A stretch of DNA of 64,000 bases from Balneolaceae bacterium UBA3186 (GCA_002364085.1 DEXK01000011.1:329863-393862); one strand, 5' to 3'. Shown: positions 9,154 to 18,707, counted from the first letter of the stretch. Translations and numbers: made by a program. Notes: generated by a model not told the origin, from the sequence alone.

Positions 9154-9164
9154 ATCGGTACATC

Positions 9165-9755
9165 ATGAAAAAAATATTACTAGTTCTAGGATTTGGGATC
9201 ATAACAATGCCATTAATGGCTCAATTAAGCCAAACTGAAAGAGATTTTGCAATCAGCTATTTAAAAGCTACTCACAATAATATTGTTGAAGTAGTAAAAG
9301 ATCTTCCTGAAGAATCTTTCAACTACAAACCGAAAGAAGGTGGATGGTCAGTTTCAAATGCTTTGGAGCATATATTATTAACCGAAACTGCTTTTTTTGG
9401 AATGGCACAAGGAACGTTAGTTAATGATGAAAGCATGTCTGAAAAAGATATGTCTGGTAAAGACGGTATTTTGATCGGAATGCTTGCCAACAGAGGAACA
9501 AAAGTAAAAACTGCCGCTCCTTTTGAACCCACAGGAAAATGGGATACTAAAGAAGATATGCTTGCCGAACTTGAAAAATCCAGAAACCAACTTATTGATT
9601 TTTTAAGTTCAACCGATGCTGATCTTCGCGGCCATGTAACTACAATTCCTGTTGGAGAGGTAGATGTATATCAAATTATATTGATAATATCTGCTCATAG
9701 CCAAAGACACACATTCCAGATGCAGGAAGTACTTGCAGAACTAAACGCCATGTGA
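9165..9755 (+). CDS. DinB/YfiT-like four-helix protein with signal peptide
   Basis: A 196-residue protein. A clear Sec signal ends at about residue 19 (MPLMAQ), so it is exported, which is unlike most cytoplasmic DinB-fold enzymes. The mature part has the DinB/DUF664 pattern: EGGWSVSNALEHILLTE with a metal-ligand-type His in the second helix and SAHSQRHTFQMQEVL near the C-terminus. Family members are metal-dependent and often thiol-linked, with mostly unknown substrates. A terminator follows at 9783. The 32-bp palindrome just upstream suggests dedicated regulation. Confidence 0.75.
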   Translation: MKKILLVLGFGIITMPLMAQLSQTERDFAISYLKATHNNIVEVVKDLPEESFNYKPKEGGWSVSNALEHILLTETAFFGMAQGTLVNDESMSEKDMSGKDGILIGMLANRGTKVKTAAPFEPTGKWDTKEDMLAELEKSRNQLIDFLSSTDADLRGHVTTIPVGEVDVYQIILIISAHSQRHTFQMQEVLAELNAM

Positions 9756-9782
9756 TTTAAACTTTACACTAAGTTGTACTTT

Positions 9783-9814
9783 AAAGCTCATTGCAAAACC
9801 AATGGGCTTTTTTT
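9783..9814 (+). terminator. Intrinsic terminator after the DinB-like gene
   Basis: Stem AAAGCTCATTG pairs with CAATGGGCTTT (one mismatch, hexanucleotide loop), followed by seven or more T, 28 bp after the stop. Confidence 0.85.
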
Positions 9815-9892
9815 ATATAATTTTTGCCTTCTTTTAATGTTTTGATAATGGTTGTTTCGTATCCTTAGTAAAATTGAAATTAAATCAGGTTC

Positions 9893-10825
9893 ATGAAAAA
9901 AATTCTAGCTTCTACCCTTGTACTCTCATTTATCCTAACGCTGACGTTAAACCCTACCTCAGGAATTTCCTGGAATGCAACCGGACATCGTGTAATTGCA
10001 GCCATAGCCTGGGATCATCTCACGCCAACAGCTAAAGAAAACATCATGACTATTTTGAAGCAAGCTCCTGAGGATTCTGATCTTATGGATTTTTATGATG
10101 CAGAAAGTGAACATGTGGATAAATACTACTTCATGAATGCTTCTTTCTGGCCTGATGTAGTTCGCGACAGAGATGAACAAGCACGCTACGATAAATATCA
10201 TAAAGGTCCCTGGCATTACGTAGGCAGTTACTGGAAACAAACAGAAAGCGGTCCTGTAGAAGCGGAAGGCTTTGTAGATGATGAACATATTGTGGAGCGT
10301 ATCTCTTTATTCAGAGAAACTTTGAACAGCGAAGAAACTTCTGCAGAAGAAAAAGCCATTCAGATAGCATGGATTCTGCATTTAGTGGGTGATATCCACA
10401 TGCCGTTGCACAATACTTCACGTGTAACAGAAGACACACCGGATGGTGACCGTGGCGGTAACAGCTTCAGATTTGGGGACAGCTGGCCATGGAATCTGCA
10501 TGCTTATTGGGATGGAATCATCGATGTAGCTAATCCAAAAGGAGATGATGTTGAAGATTTCGAATATTATTTATCAAATGCTGAGATGATCAAAACTAAA
10601 CACCCTAAGTCCGAGTTTAATGGATTGATAGATCTGCAGGATTCTCAAGTGTGGAACAACGAAGGAAAAGAGATCACCATGAAAAAAGTATACCCGGAAG
10701 ATCTGAAACAAAACGAGCAACCATCTGAAGAGTACAAAGAGATGGCATATAATATGGCTCAGAAAAGAATGGCTTTATCAGGATATCGAATGGCTGAATT
10801 TCTGAACGAGATATTTGGAAAATAA
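9893..10825 (+). CDS. Secreted S1/P1-type zinc nuclease
   Basis: A 310-residue phospholipase C/P1-nuclease-fold protein that degrades single-stranded DNA/RNA or 3'-nucleotides outside the cytoplasm. The signal peptide ends just before SWNATGHRVIAAIAW. Trp27 and the His that follows are the zinc ligands expected at the mature N-terminus. Other ligand segments are visible: EHVDKYYFMN, GPWHYV, AWILHLVGDIHMPLH and GGNSF...NLHAYWDG. The length is normal for the family. The role would be nucleic-acid scavenging. It ends at a bidirectional terminator shared with pgk. Confidence 0.92.
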   Translation: MKKILASTLVLSFILTLTLNPTSGISWNATGHRVIAAIAWDHLTPTAKENIMTILKQAPEDSDLMDFYDAESEHVDKYYFMNASFWPDVVRDRDEQARYDKYHKGPWHYVGSYWKQTESGPVEAEGFVDDEHIVERISLFRETLNSEETSAEEKAIQIAWILHLVGDIHMPLHNTSRVTEDTPDGDRGGNSFRFGDSWPWNLHAYWDGIIDVANPKGDDVEDFEYYLSNAEMIKTKHPKSEFNGLIDLQDSQVWNNEGKEITMKKVYPEDLKQNEQPSEEYKEMAYNMAQKRMALSGYRMAEFLNEIFGK

Positions 10826-10836
10826 TTCCAAGTTTT

Positions 10837-10870
10837 AAAAAAGGCAGTGTTTTTTAACACTGCCTTTTTT
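10837..10870. terminator. Bidirectional terminator between S1/P1 nuclease and pgk
   Basis: The near-perfect stem AAAGGCAGTGTT/AACACTGCCTTT has a short T loop, an A-run before it and a T-run after it, so it works for both convergent genes. Confidence 0.9.
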
Positions 10871-10872
10871 AT

Positions 10873-12066
10873 TTACTTATCACTTAAAGAACTAACACCA
10901 GGAAGATCTTTTCCTTCCAGATATTCCAGGCTTGCACCTCCACCTGTAGAAACATGTGAAACCTGATCGCTTAAACCAGCTTTTTTAATAGCAGCAGCAG
11001 AATCACCCCCGCCAATAATGGTTGTTCCTCCAAATTTAGTAGCTTCAGCCATTGCTTCTGCAACAGCAAAAGTGCCGTCCGCAAAATTACTCATTTCAAA
11101 AACTCCCATGGGACCGTTCCAGAGCACAGTCTTCGCCATCTTAATTACATTTCCGAAAGAAATTGCAGACTGAGGTCCAATATCAAGAGCCATCCATCCA
11201 TCTTCGATACCATTATCGTTTACAACTTTATGTTCTGCATCATTATTAAACTCTTTAGCTACTACAGAATCCATAGGCAACATTAGCTTTACACCGGCAG
11301 ATTTAGCTTTTTGAATCAACTCTTTTGCCAGATCGATTTTATCTTCTTCCAGTAAAGAGTTACCAATTGGTAGTCCTAACGCTTTATAGAATGTGTACGT
11401 CATCCCCCCACCAATAATAATCGTGTCTACTTTGTTCAGGAGATTTTCGATCACACCGATTTTATCAGATACTTTAGCTCCGCCTAGAATTGCTACAAAA
11501 GGTCTTTCCGGATTGTTTACGCTTTCATTCAGATATTTGATCTCTTTCTCTAATAAAAAACCTGAAACAGACTGATCCATGAATTGAGTTACACCTGCAA
11601 CAGAAGAATGTGCTCTGTGAGAACTCCCAAATGCATCATTTACAAAAACATTAGCATGGCTGGCTAACTGCCCACTAAAAATGTCTTCGTTATCAGTTTC
11701 TTCTTTATGAAAACGAACATTCTCCAATAATACGATTTCCCCAAACTCGGCTTCTTCAATTACTTTCTTCGCCTGCTCACCAATGCAATCGTGCGCAAAA
11801 TGAACTTTTACATCTACAAGTGTTGCTAAATGATCAGCTACTGGTTTTAAAGAAAATTCGGGAGCCGGTTTTCCATCAGGTCTCCCTAAATGACTTGTTA
11901 AAATTAACAGCCCTCCATGCTCTACAACATATTTTATAGAAGGCAAAGCCTGAACTATCCTGTTGTCATCTGTAATTATTCCATCCTTTAACGGCACGTT
12001 AAAATCAACGCGCATAAGTACTTTTTTATCTTTTACTTGGATATCGGTAAGTGTAAGTTTTGCCAT
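10873..12066 (-). CDS. pgk: Phosphoglycerate kinase
   Basis: A glycolytic enzyme transferring phosphate between 1,3-bisphosphoglycerate and ADP. The 397 residues are of standard length. Signatures: KKVLMRVDFNVPLKDG near the N-terminus, LTSHLGRPDGK, GSSHRAHSSVAG, GGAKVSDKIGVI, TVLWNGPMGVFE and the nucleotide-loop segment GGGDSAAAIKKAGLSDQ followed by STGGGASLEYLEG. It appears monocistronic, between its own promoter (shared region with the surface protein) and the bidirectional terminator. Confidence 0.98.
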   Translation of the reverse strand: MAKLTLTDIQVKDKKVLMRVDFNVPLKDGIITDDNRIVQALPSIKYVVEHGGLLILTSHLGRPDGKPAPEFSLKPVADHLATLVDVKVHFAHDCIGEQAKKVIEEAEFGEIVLLENVRFHKEETDNEDIFSGQLASHANVFVNDAFGSSHRAHSSVAGVTQFMDQSVSGFLLEKEIKYLNESVNNPERPFVAILGGAKVSDKIGVIENLLNKVDTIIIGGGMTYTFYKALGLPIGNSLLEEDKIDLAKELIQKAKSAGVKLMLPMDSVVAKEFNNDAEHKVVNDNGIEDGWMALDIGPQSAISFGNVIKMAKTVLWNGPMGVFEMSNFADGTFAVAEAMAEATKFGGTTIIGGGDSAAAIKKAGLSDQVSHVSTGGGASLEYLEGKDLPGVSSLSDK

Positions 12067-12096
12067 TTTTTTTGTAAGGAATGTTGTTTTTAACTG

Positions 12097-12116
12097 TCTT
12101 ATTTAATTAAATAAGA
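12097..12116. promoter_or_regulatory. 20-bp perfect palindrome in the pgk/surface-protein divergent region
   Basis: TCTTATTTAATTAAATAAGA is fully self-complementary. It starts 31 bp upstream of the pgk ATG and 114 bp upstream of the surface-protein ATG. It could be an operator for either gene; chance is possible in AT-rich DNA. Confidence 0.4.
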
Positions 12117-12229
12117 TTCAATAACTCATTTGTACATTTTACTCATTAGCTGAATGCACGGGGTAAAATACACAGATGAATCGTTCTTTGTGTTTTATTT
12201 TAGTAAAAAACCAAACATATGGAGATCAA

Positions 12230-15200
12230 ATGAAAAAACTGATACTATTTTTCTTTTTTATTGGGATAGGGTTGAGTTTACCCGCCCAAAATTTATTTGT
12301 CACAAGTACCAGCCCTGTTCATGGAGCTGAAAATGTTGATCAAGACTCGATCAAGATCACATTCAATAAAAAAATTACCTTTGATGACAGTACATTTACC
12401 GAAGGCTTGCAAATCCCTTTCCTTGTCCTTCCTTTTGATTCGATTCAGGTAACCCAACTTAGATTAAGTGATGATTCTTTATCTATGATCATAGAAGGGA
12501 ATCTTGCCGATAATACCGATTTTACCTTTATAGTATTAGACGCACAAGCACAGGACGGAGACAAACTTGGAGCGCCTTATTTATTCCGATTTACAACCAA
12601 TGCAACTGCTGGACAGTTTGTAGTAAACGGTAAGATATCTGAAGAAGAAATGGCAAAAATGAAAGCTAATTCTGCAGCTGATCACCTTGGTGGTTTAACT
12701 GTGATATTAAGCGAAGAAACTCTGGATATCGGATTAGATTTTGACGATTCTGAAGAAGGAACAGAAGAAGAAGAAGAAGAAAATGATCCTCTTGATGCTG
12801 CTCATATTGCTCTTGTAGACCCTACTACTGGAGAATATTCTATTGACGGAATTAGAGAAGGAGATTTCTTTGCATTTGGTCTAAATTTATTTTCTCCAGA
12901 ACAAGAAAATGTAGGATTCCCTGATCTATATATTCATGATCCCAATGAAGATTTTAATTTAGATACTGTTAAAGTAAATAGCACTGATGCTCCAACAGAC
13001 ACATTAAATAATATTGATCTGAGAAAGTTATTGTTTGAGCCGATTACACTTGGTGAAGCATTCAGCAGAACTTCCAGCCTGAACTTTAGTGAAGATGTAG
13101 AAGCAAAAGCTGGAATAGCTAACATTCCTCTTGTTTTTGATACGTTTGAAGATCCTCAGCCTAAACAACTTTTTAAAGGACTACCGGTAAAAGCTTCTTT
13201 ACAAGATCATCAGGATCCTTTCTTTGATCCTGAAAATGGCAAAAGTATAATATGGAGTATGTACTTTTATGATTCTGTAAAAGACTCCGTTTACTTGGTT
13301 GGAATATCACCTTTTGGAGCACAATTAATTGAAACAGTTTCCTCAAGTGATCTTGATATACCAGTTTCAATAAGCACCTTAAATTCGCTTCCCGAAAATT
13401 TTATTGATAGTGATTCTGCAGCCGCTATAGCAGAAATGAATGGTGGAGCTGCATTCAGACAAGAATATAGCAATGCAAGTTTTGCTAGAGTTGAATTTGT
13501 AGCTGCTCACGCTTATTGGGAATATCCTTTGGATAATACTGTCGTTGCTCCTACACATTGGAGAGTTGCATATGAAGCTGAGGATTTTAATTTCGAATTT
13601 AAGCAAACTAATGATCATGAAGGCTTTAGCCAAGATTCACTTATATTTTACATAGATATTTCCACAGGAGATCTCCTATATAAAGCCGGAAATAACTTAG
13701 AAGATGGACCTAGTTTCAACGTTGTAAGTAGTTCACCTACGGAGGGTGATGTTGCAGTAAATAGTGACACTTCTACAGTTAGCATAACATTTGAAGCGCC
13801 CATAAGGTTTGACGAATTTGGGTTCTTTAATAATGAATTAGAGATCATCCCATTCCCTCTTGATTCAATTAATATCGTAGGTTTCGATTTATCGGATGCA
13901 GGAAGAACACTGAACTTTAAAGTTCTTCATACTGCAGATACCGATTATACATGGATTGTAAGTAAAGCAAGAAGTACCGCCGGTGGAGTTCTGGAGCGTC
14001 CATATGTATTTAATTATACAACGTCTTCTGCTTCAGGAAGTCAAAGCGTTGCTGGGTCCGTAAATACTCAAACTGAGTCTAATAAAAACCTTGAAGCAAC
14101 AAATGAATTTGATGGAGTAATGGTGGCTTTATTTACATCTAATCCATTCAAAGATGATGGAAATGAAAGCGAAAGTGAAGGACCTGATATTTCTATTGCC
14201 CGAGCATCTCTTGCTGATACAACAAATGGCACATATACCATATCAGGGGTAAGAGATGGAGAGTATTTCCCGTTAGCCATTAACCTCATCAAAGATGGAT
14301 TTGGAGATTCTCCATCTGCAATTGGAATTTACGACCCCGATGGAGATGGTTCTTTGAACTCTATTACAGTATCGGGAGGTAATTTAACCGATGTTAATAT
14401 CCAGTTTAAATCTTTTGCGCCAATCACTGCAAGTGCTGCTGCTGCATTTGCGAATTCGGTTGCTGCAGAGCTAGACTCAGGACTGGAACTGTACTTTATG
14501 TTTTCTGAGGAAGAGCTTATTGAGTATGATGATTTCAATGATGATTTTCAAAAAAACAAAGACCTTAAAAAACTAGTTAGAAGTCATTTCAAACTAGATA
14601 ATCAAACATTGACACCTACCGGTACCGCTGAAGAATGGGGCTTACTTTACTATAATTCAACTACAGAAGTAGCATTGGCTTTTGGAGTTAATCCCTTTGG
14701 TGTTGGCTTTGTTGATACTTTGGACACCCAAGAGTTTTTGGAAGACCTTGAACTTGAAGGTGCTACATTCGAAGACTTAGCTCCTCTCCCATCATCTTTC
14801 TTTGATTCAGATTCTGCTGCAATAGTAGCCGAAGAAAATGGCGGAAGTGAGTTCAGACAGGGATCAGCTGATTACCTTTATGTAGAGTACATTGCTTTAA
14901 ATGCGCCAACTCTTCTTCCTGAGGGAATAACAGCTGATGGCGGAGTTTGGGGTGTTATATACTCAAAAGAGAGCTTTAACGAGCAAACCTTCAATTATGA
15001 ATTTAGTGAATTGGATATTTTCATTGATCTTGAAGATGGAACTTTCTTAGGTGCTAACCTTCAGGAAGATGAACCATTCACTGCATTAGATGGACGCGCT
15101 GCTGCTGATACTCTCGCTCTCAAATTCTATGAGGATAACAAACTCTATTTAATCGATGCTAGAGGAAGTATATTTGTTGATCCTGAAATTGACGAACAGA

Positions 15201-15988
15201 AAAAAGCTAACTCCATCACTGATGAGAATCTTGAAATCGCAGAAGGAAAATTCTTTTTCATAGAATATCGATACTATTCTCAATTAAATAATGCAGAAAC
15301 TCCACTCTTTGTTGATGCCAATGGCGAAGCTCACTTCTCAGGAAATACTTTTAGCCCACTACCTGAAGGTGTTTCATACCTTGATCTTAATAGCATCTCA
15401 GAGTCAATTATTGACAGTGATTCTGCTGTTGCCATAGCTAATGCTGAAGGAGCTGCGGCTTTCATGAATAACCTAGGTGCAGATTTTGATCTTGCTCGTC
15501 TAGATCTGGAAGTACAAGCCGGAAACCGTTATTGGTTACATCCGGAAGGTGTTGATAGTTCTTTAATAACATGGACTGTGCGTTTTTTAAGGACTTCAAA
15601 ACATAAAACAACAGGCGAATACGAGTATGAAAGTGCCGAATATCTTATTAATGCAGAAACCGGTGCGGTTATTGATGCCATGGTTATTACTTCTAATGAA
15701 GATAATCCATTGTCAGATATTCCAAATGAAACAACATTGGGTCAGAATTATCCTAATCCGTTTAACCCAACTACAACTATTCCTTTCAGCCTTAAAGAAG
15801 CAGTTAATGTTGAGATTACTATCTATAACATGTTGGGACAAAAAGTAACTTCATTAGTAAATGAAAGATTTACTGCCGGAAATCATTTAGCTACATGGGA
15901 CGCTTCTTCTATGGCAAGTGGAATGTATATTTATCGCTTAAAAGCTGGCAACGTTGTAAAAACAAAAAAACTAATGCTCATCAAATAA
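12230..15988 (+). CDS. Large modular surface protein with T9SS type A sorting domain
   Basis: About 1250 residues, exported by Sec (signal ending LSLPAQ) and then by type IX secretion. The last 80 residues start GQNYPNPFNPTTTIPFSL and contain YNMLGQKV and SGMYIYRL, the T9SS sorting fold. Two Ig-like (Big_5-type) domains lie at about residues 22-115 and 500-600 (TSTSPVHGAENV; VSSSPTEGDVAV). Each is followed by a carboxypeptidase-regulatory-like segment (YSIDGIREGDFF; YTISGVRDGEYF). A DSDSA-containing module occurs three times, near residues 390, 857 and 1060. The ATG at 12230 has GGAG 5 bp upstream and directly precedes the signal peptide, so I prefer it to the ATG at 12176. Ligand and function are unknown; the acidic character suggests calcium binding. 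Confidence 0.85.
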   Translation: MKKLILFFFFIGIGLSLPAQNLFVTSTSPVHGAENVDQDSIKITFNKKITFDDSTFTEGLQIPFLVLPFDSIQVTQLRLSDDSLSMIIEGNLADNTDFTFIVLDAQAQDGDKLGAPYLFRFTTNATAGQFVVNGKISEEEMAKMKANSAADHLGGLTVILSEETLDIGLDFDDSEEGTEEEEEENDPLDAAHIALVDPTTGEYSIDGIREGDFFAFGLNLFSPEQENVGFPDLYIHDPNEDFNLDTVKVNSTDAPTDTLNNIDLRKLLFEPITLGEAFSRTSSLNFSEDVEAKAGIANIPLVFDTFEDPQPKQLFKGLPVKASLQDHQDPFFDPENGKSIIWSMYFYDSVKDSVYLVGISPFGAQLIETVSSSDLDIPVSISTLNSLPENFIDSDSAAAIAEMNGGAAFRQEYSNASFARVEFVAAHAYWEYPLDNTVVAPTHWRVAYEAEDFNFEFKQTNDHEGFSQDSLIFYIDISTGDLLYKAGNNLEDGPSFNVVSSSPTEGDVAVNSDTSTVSITFEAPIRFDEFGFFNNELEIIPFPLDSINIVGFDLSDAGRTLNFKVLHTADTDYTWIVSKARSTAGGVLERPYVFNYTTSSASGSQSVAGSVNTQTESNKNLEATNEFDGVMVALFTSNPFKDDGNESESEGPDISIARASLADTTNGTYTISGVRDGEYFPLAINLIKDGFGDSPSAIGIYDPDGDGSLNSITVSGGNLTDVNIQFKSFAPITASAAAAFANSVAAELDSGLELYFMFSEEELIEYDDFNDDFQKNKDLKKLVRSHFKLDNQTLTPTGTAEEWGLLYYNSTTEVALAFGVNPFGVGFVDTLDTQEFLEDLELEGATFEDLAPLPSSFFDSDSAAIVAEENGGSEFRQGSADYLYVEYIALNAPTLLPEGITADGGVWGVIYSKESFNEQTFNYEFSELDIFIDLEDGTFLGANLQEDEPFTALDGRAAADTLALKFYEDNKLYLIDARGSIFVDPEIDEQKKANSITDENLEIAEGKFFFIEYRYYSQLNNAETPLFVDANGEAHFSGNTFSPLPEGVSYLDLNSISESIIDSDSAVAIANAEGAAAFMNNLGADFDLARLDLEVQAGNRYWLHPEGVDSSLITWTVRFLRTSKHKTTGEYEYESAEYLINAETGAVIDAMVITSNEDNPLSDIPNETTLGQNYPNPFNPTTTIPFSLKEAVNVEITIYNMLGQKVTSLVNERFTAGNHLATWDASSMASGMYIYRLKAGNVVKTKKLMLIK

Positions 15989-16008
15989 TCACATTTTAGC
16001 TGAGTTTT

Positions 16009-16036
16009 AAAAGCCTTCTCCGGAAGGCTTTTTTTA
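16009..16036 (+). terminator. Intrinsic terminator after the T9SS protein
   Basis: Stem AAGCCTTC pairs with GAAGGCTT around TCCG and is followed by a T-run. Confidence 0.88.
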
Positions 16037-16099
16037 TGGGTGATATTCAACAGCAATTTGAATATTTTCACTAGAGATTTTAACTCTACAATTTGATCT

Positions 16100-17260
16100 A
16101 TGAAAACAGTTTACTTCGATAATGCAGCTACTACTCCCATTGATGAAAGAGTCTTGGATACTATGCTTCCGTATATGCGAGAGGATTTTGGCAACGCAAA
16201 CTCAGCTCATCATTTAGGCCAAAAAGCTAAGGTTGCCGTTGAGGATGCAAGAGAGTACGTAGCTTCTGTAATTGGAGCTGAACCTTCTGAAGTAATTTTT
16301 ACCAGTGGAGGAACAGAAAGCGATAATGCCGCCATTAAAGGCGTGTTAGCTGTTGCCGGAGATAAAAACGAGATCATCACTTCTGAACTGGAACATCATG
16401 CAGTGTTACACCCTGTTGAGATGGCTAAAATGAAAGGATTTAAAAATCTTTTCGCAGAGCCAATACAATGTGGCACAATAACTGCCGATGCTGTTAAAAA
16501 CAAGTTATCTGACAAAACTGCTCTTGTAAGTATCATGCATGTTAATAATGAGATCGGCTGTATAAACCATATTAAAGAGATAGCAGAATTATGTAAGGAT
16601 AAAAACATCCCTTTCCATACCGATGCAGTTCAAAGTTTGGGTAAAATTCCTGTTAATGTAAAAGATCTGGGAATTGATCTGATGAGTGGAAGTGGTCATA
16701 AAATCAATGGTCCGAAAGGAGTAGGAATCATGTATGTTAGAAATGGCGCTCGTTGGCTACCTTGGATGACCGGAGGTTCTCAGGAAAGACGTAGACGCGG
16801 CGGCACATTGAATGTTCCAGGAATTGTAGGTTTTGCTAAAGCATTGGAGTTAATGACATCAGAAATGGAAGAAAACACCAAGCACTATAAGCATTTGCGC
16901 TCCCTCCTGCTTTCAAAAATGGATAAAGAATTAGAGGTTGATTACAAAATCAATGGAAATCCTGAAACGGGAGTAGCTCATATTCTAAACCTTTCGTTCT
17001 CTAATACTGACGGACATTTCATTGATGGTGAGATGTTACTTCTGAACTTAGATATCGATGGAATTTGTGTTTCTAATGGCTCTGCTTGTACTTCCGGTGC
17101 TGTTGAACCATCTCATGTTTTGGCAGGAATAGGCTTAGAAGACAACTTAGCCAAATCCAGTATCAGAGTTAGTTTTGGGAAAAAAAATACCGAAGAAGAT
17201 GTGCTCTATTTCGTGGAAAAATTAAATAGTGTTTTAACACGAATGTTCGCAACCGCATGA
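16100..17260 (+). CDS. Cysteine desulfurase (NifS/IscS type)
   Basis: A PLP enzyme that takes sulfur from cysteine for Fe-S clusters and tRNA thiolation. In the 386 residues the N-terminus MKTVYFDNAATTP, His100 in ELEHHAVL, the PLP lysine in SGHKINGPKG (Lys201) and the persulfide-carrying Cys330 in SNGSACTSGAVEPSHVL are all present. The short active-site loop with SACTSG is that of the NifS/IscS group, not the SufS group. It is the first gene of a tight run: it overlaps the LOG gene by 4 bp (ATGA). No IscU or other scaffold gene is nearby. Confidence 0.93.
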   Translation: MKTVYFDNAATTPIDERVLDTMLPYMREDFGNANSAHHLGQKAKVAVEDAREYVASVIGAEPSEVIFTSGGTESDNAAIKGVLAVAGDKNEIITSELEHHAVLHPVEMAKMKGFKNLFAEPIQCGTITADAVKNKLSDKTALVSIMHVNNEIGCINHIKEIAELCKDKNIPFHTDAVQSLGKIPVNVKDLGIDLMSGSGHKINGPKGVGIMYVRNGARWLPWMTGGSQERRRRGGTLNVPGIVGFAKALELMTSEMEENTKHYKHLRSLLLSKMDKELEVDYKINGNPETGVAHILNLSFSNTDGHFIDGEMLLLNLDIDGICVSNGSACTSGAVEPSHVLAGIGLEDNLAKSSIRVSFGKKNTEEDVLYFVEKLNSVLTRMFATA

Positions 17261-17808
17261 GCTTAAATATTTGTGTGTACTGCGGATCAAGAATACCCTC
17301 TGAAGATAAATTCCGGGAACTTGCTGAACAAATTGGATTCAGAATAGCCGGTAATAACTGGGGTTTGGTTTATGGTGGGGGAAAAGTTGGCATGATGGGA
17401 GTTATTGCTGACTCCGCTTTAAAGAAAAACGGCAATGTAATCGGAATAATACCTACCGCTTTAAAAAGAGCTGAAGTGGTTCATACAGGGGTTAGCGAGA
17501 TCATTGAAACACCTGATATGCATACAAGAAAAGCATTGATGGAAAAGAAATCTTCGGCCTTTATTGTACTTCCCGGAGGATTCGGAACTCTTGATGAATT
17601 TTTCGAGATCCTAACCTGGCGACAACTTGGCATTCATAATAAACCAATTATATTGATCAACGCTTTTGGTTATTTCGATGGGCTAAGTTCATTTGTTAAT
17701 ACGGCTATTGACCATGATTTTGTAAGAAGCAATAACCGCGAATTATTTTCAATTGTATCAAACGTAGAAGAAGCTTTTTCTGTTTTGAACAGAAAATTAA
17801 ATAGCTAA
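17257..17808 (+). CDS. LOG-family (TIGR00730-type) nucleotide phosphoribohydrolase-like protein
   Basis: 183 residues with a Rossmann-like fold. The LOG signatures VYGGGKVGMMG (about 38-48) and PGGFGTLDEFFEILTWRQ (about 107-124) are intact. Family members release a base from nucleoside 5'-monophosphates. They are often annotated as lysine decarboxylases, which is a misnomer. It overlaps the desulfurase stop by ATGA and is followed after 4 bp by the DUF1499 gene, so the genes are translationally coupled. Confidence 0.88.
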   Translation: MSLNICVYCGSRIPSEDKFRELAEQIGFRIAGNNWGLVYGGGKVGMMGVIADSALKKNGNVIGIIPTALKRAEVVHTGVSEIIETPDMHTRKALMEKKSSAFIVLPGGFGTLDEFFEILTWRQLGIHNKPIILINAFGYFDGLSSFVNTAIDHDFVRSNNRELFSIVSNVEEAFSVLNRKLNS

Positions 17809-17812
17809 TATC

Positions 17813-18256
17813 TTGAAATTTGTAGCACTATTCCTTTTCGTACTTTTTACTCAATCTTGTAATAATTATATAGAACCCATCGAAAGCGACTTAAAAAAAT
17901 CTGTCAACCCTATTCCACCCTGTCCGGAAAGCCCCAACTGTTTCAGAATAACGCAATATTTTCAAACTGATTCGAGCACAATATTTGAGGCACTAAAAAA
18001 ATCGGTGTCACAAACCGGTTCAAAAGAAACTTCAGTAGAAATAGAATCCCATATTATAACAATACAAGCTATTTATAGGATCCCTGTTTTTGGATGGCTT
18101 GATGATGTTATAATTAAAATAGAATCAGATCCATCGTATTCAGGACGATCAATCGTGTATTTAAAAAGCTCTAGCAGAGAAGGTTATTTTGATTTGGGAG
18201 TAAATAAAAGACGAATTAACCGTATCTTAAAAAAAGCACACAAAGAACTCAATTAA
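17813..18256 (+). CDS. DUF1499-family lipoprotein
   Basis: 147 residues starting with TTG at 17813 (TTG AAA TTT GTA). A short signal ends in a lipobox-like FTQSC at residue 16. The family pattern is clear: PPCPESPNCF near residue 40 and a C-terminal SSSREGYFDLGVNKRRI. Function is unknown; homologues are small envelope proteins. It lies in the run from the desulfurase onward. Confidence 0.75.
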   Translation: MKFVALFLFVLFTQSCNNYIEPIESDLKKSVNPIPPCPESPNCFRITQYFQTDSSTIFEALKKSVSQTGSKETSVEIESHIITIQAIYRIPVFGWLDDVIIKIESDPSYSGRSIVYLKSSSREGYFDLGVNKRRINRILKKAHKELN

Positions 18257-18266
18257 ATAGTTTAAG

Positions 18267-18707
18267 ATGTATAATATTTTAGTTCACTTACATTCCGTAA
18301 ACAGATGGATAGTACTTTTATTAATTGTACTCGCACTTATAAAATCTTTCTCCGGTTGGTTTGGCAAAAAAGATTTTACCGATGCTGATAAAAAGAGTGC
18401 TCTTTTTGCACTTATTTTCACTCATATTCAGCTAATTCTTGGTCTAGCTTTATTCTTTATAAGTCCATTGGTTTCTTTTGAAGAAGGAGCTCTTAAGAGC
18501 GAGATCTTCAGATTTTACACTGTTGAGCATTTTACAATGATGATAATTGCAATCGCACTTATTACCATTGGATTTTCTTTGTCAAAACGAGCTCAGGAAA
18601 GCATTACCAAATTTAAAAGAGTAGCAGTATTCTACTTACTTGGTTTGATAATAATTCTTTCATCCATACCCTGGCCTTTCAGAATTCCTGGAGCAGGTTG
18701 GTTTTAA
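18267..18707 (+). CDS. Small four-helix integral membrane protein
   Basis: 146 residues with four predicted membrane helices (about 11-29, 44-66, 84-104, 117-137). The N-terminus MYNILVHLHSVNRWIVLLL and His residues in helices 1-3 (HLHSVNRW, FTHIQLILG, VEHFTMM) resemble small cytochrome-b-like proteins of Bacteroidota. Haem binding is a guess. The stop directly abuts the end of the convergent acyl-CoA synthetase gene with no base between. Confidence 0.65.
   Translation: MYNILVHLHSVNRWIVLLLIVLALIKSFSGWFGKKDFTDADKKSALFALIFTHIQLILGLALFFISPLVSFEEGALKSEIFRFYTVEHFTMMIIAIALITIGFSLSKRAQESITKFKRVAVFYLLGLIIILSSIPWPFRIPGAGWF

Larger units (their letters stand above)
8751..9164. other. Long non-coding divergent region ssb/dinB-like gene
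   Basis: 414 bp between divergent genes, very AT-rich. I see no tRNA, conserved open frame or known riboswitch. It contains a 9-bp-arm inverted repeat at 8833-8853 and a 32-bp palindrome at 9122-9153, listed separately, and must hold both promoters. Confidence 0.6.

Noticed and set aside
8751..9164. Hidden small RNA or tRNA gene in the ssb/dinB gap
   Set aside because: No cloverleaf, no T-run-ended hairpin and no conserved element could be identified by eye.
12934..14538. Several minus-strand frames inside the T9SS protein
   Set aside because: All are antisense to a gene with a signal peptide, repeated domains and a sorting domain; none has protein-like motifs.
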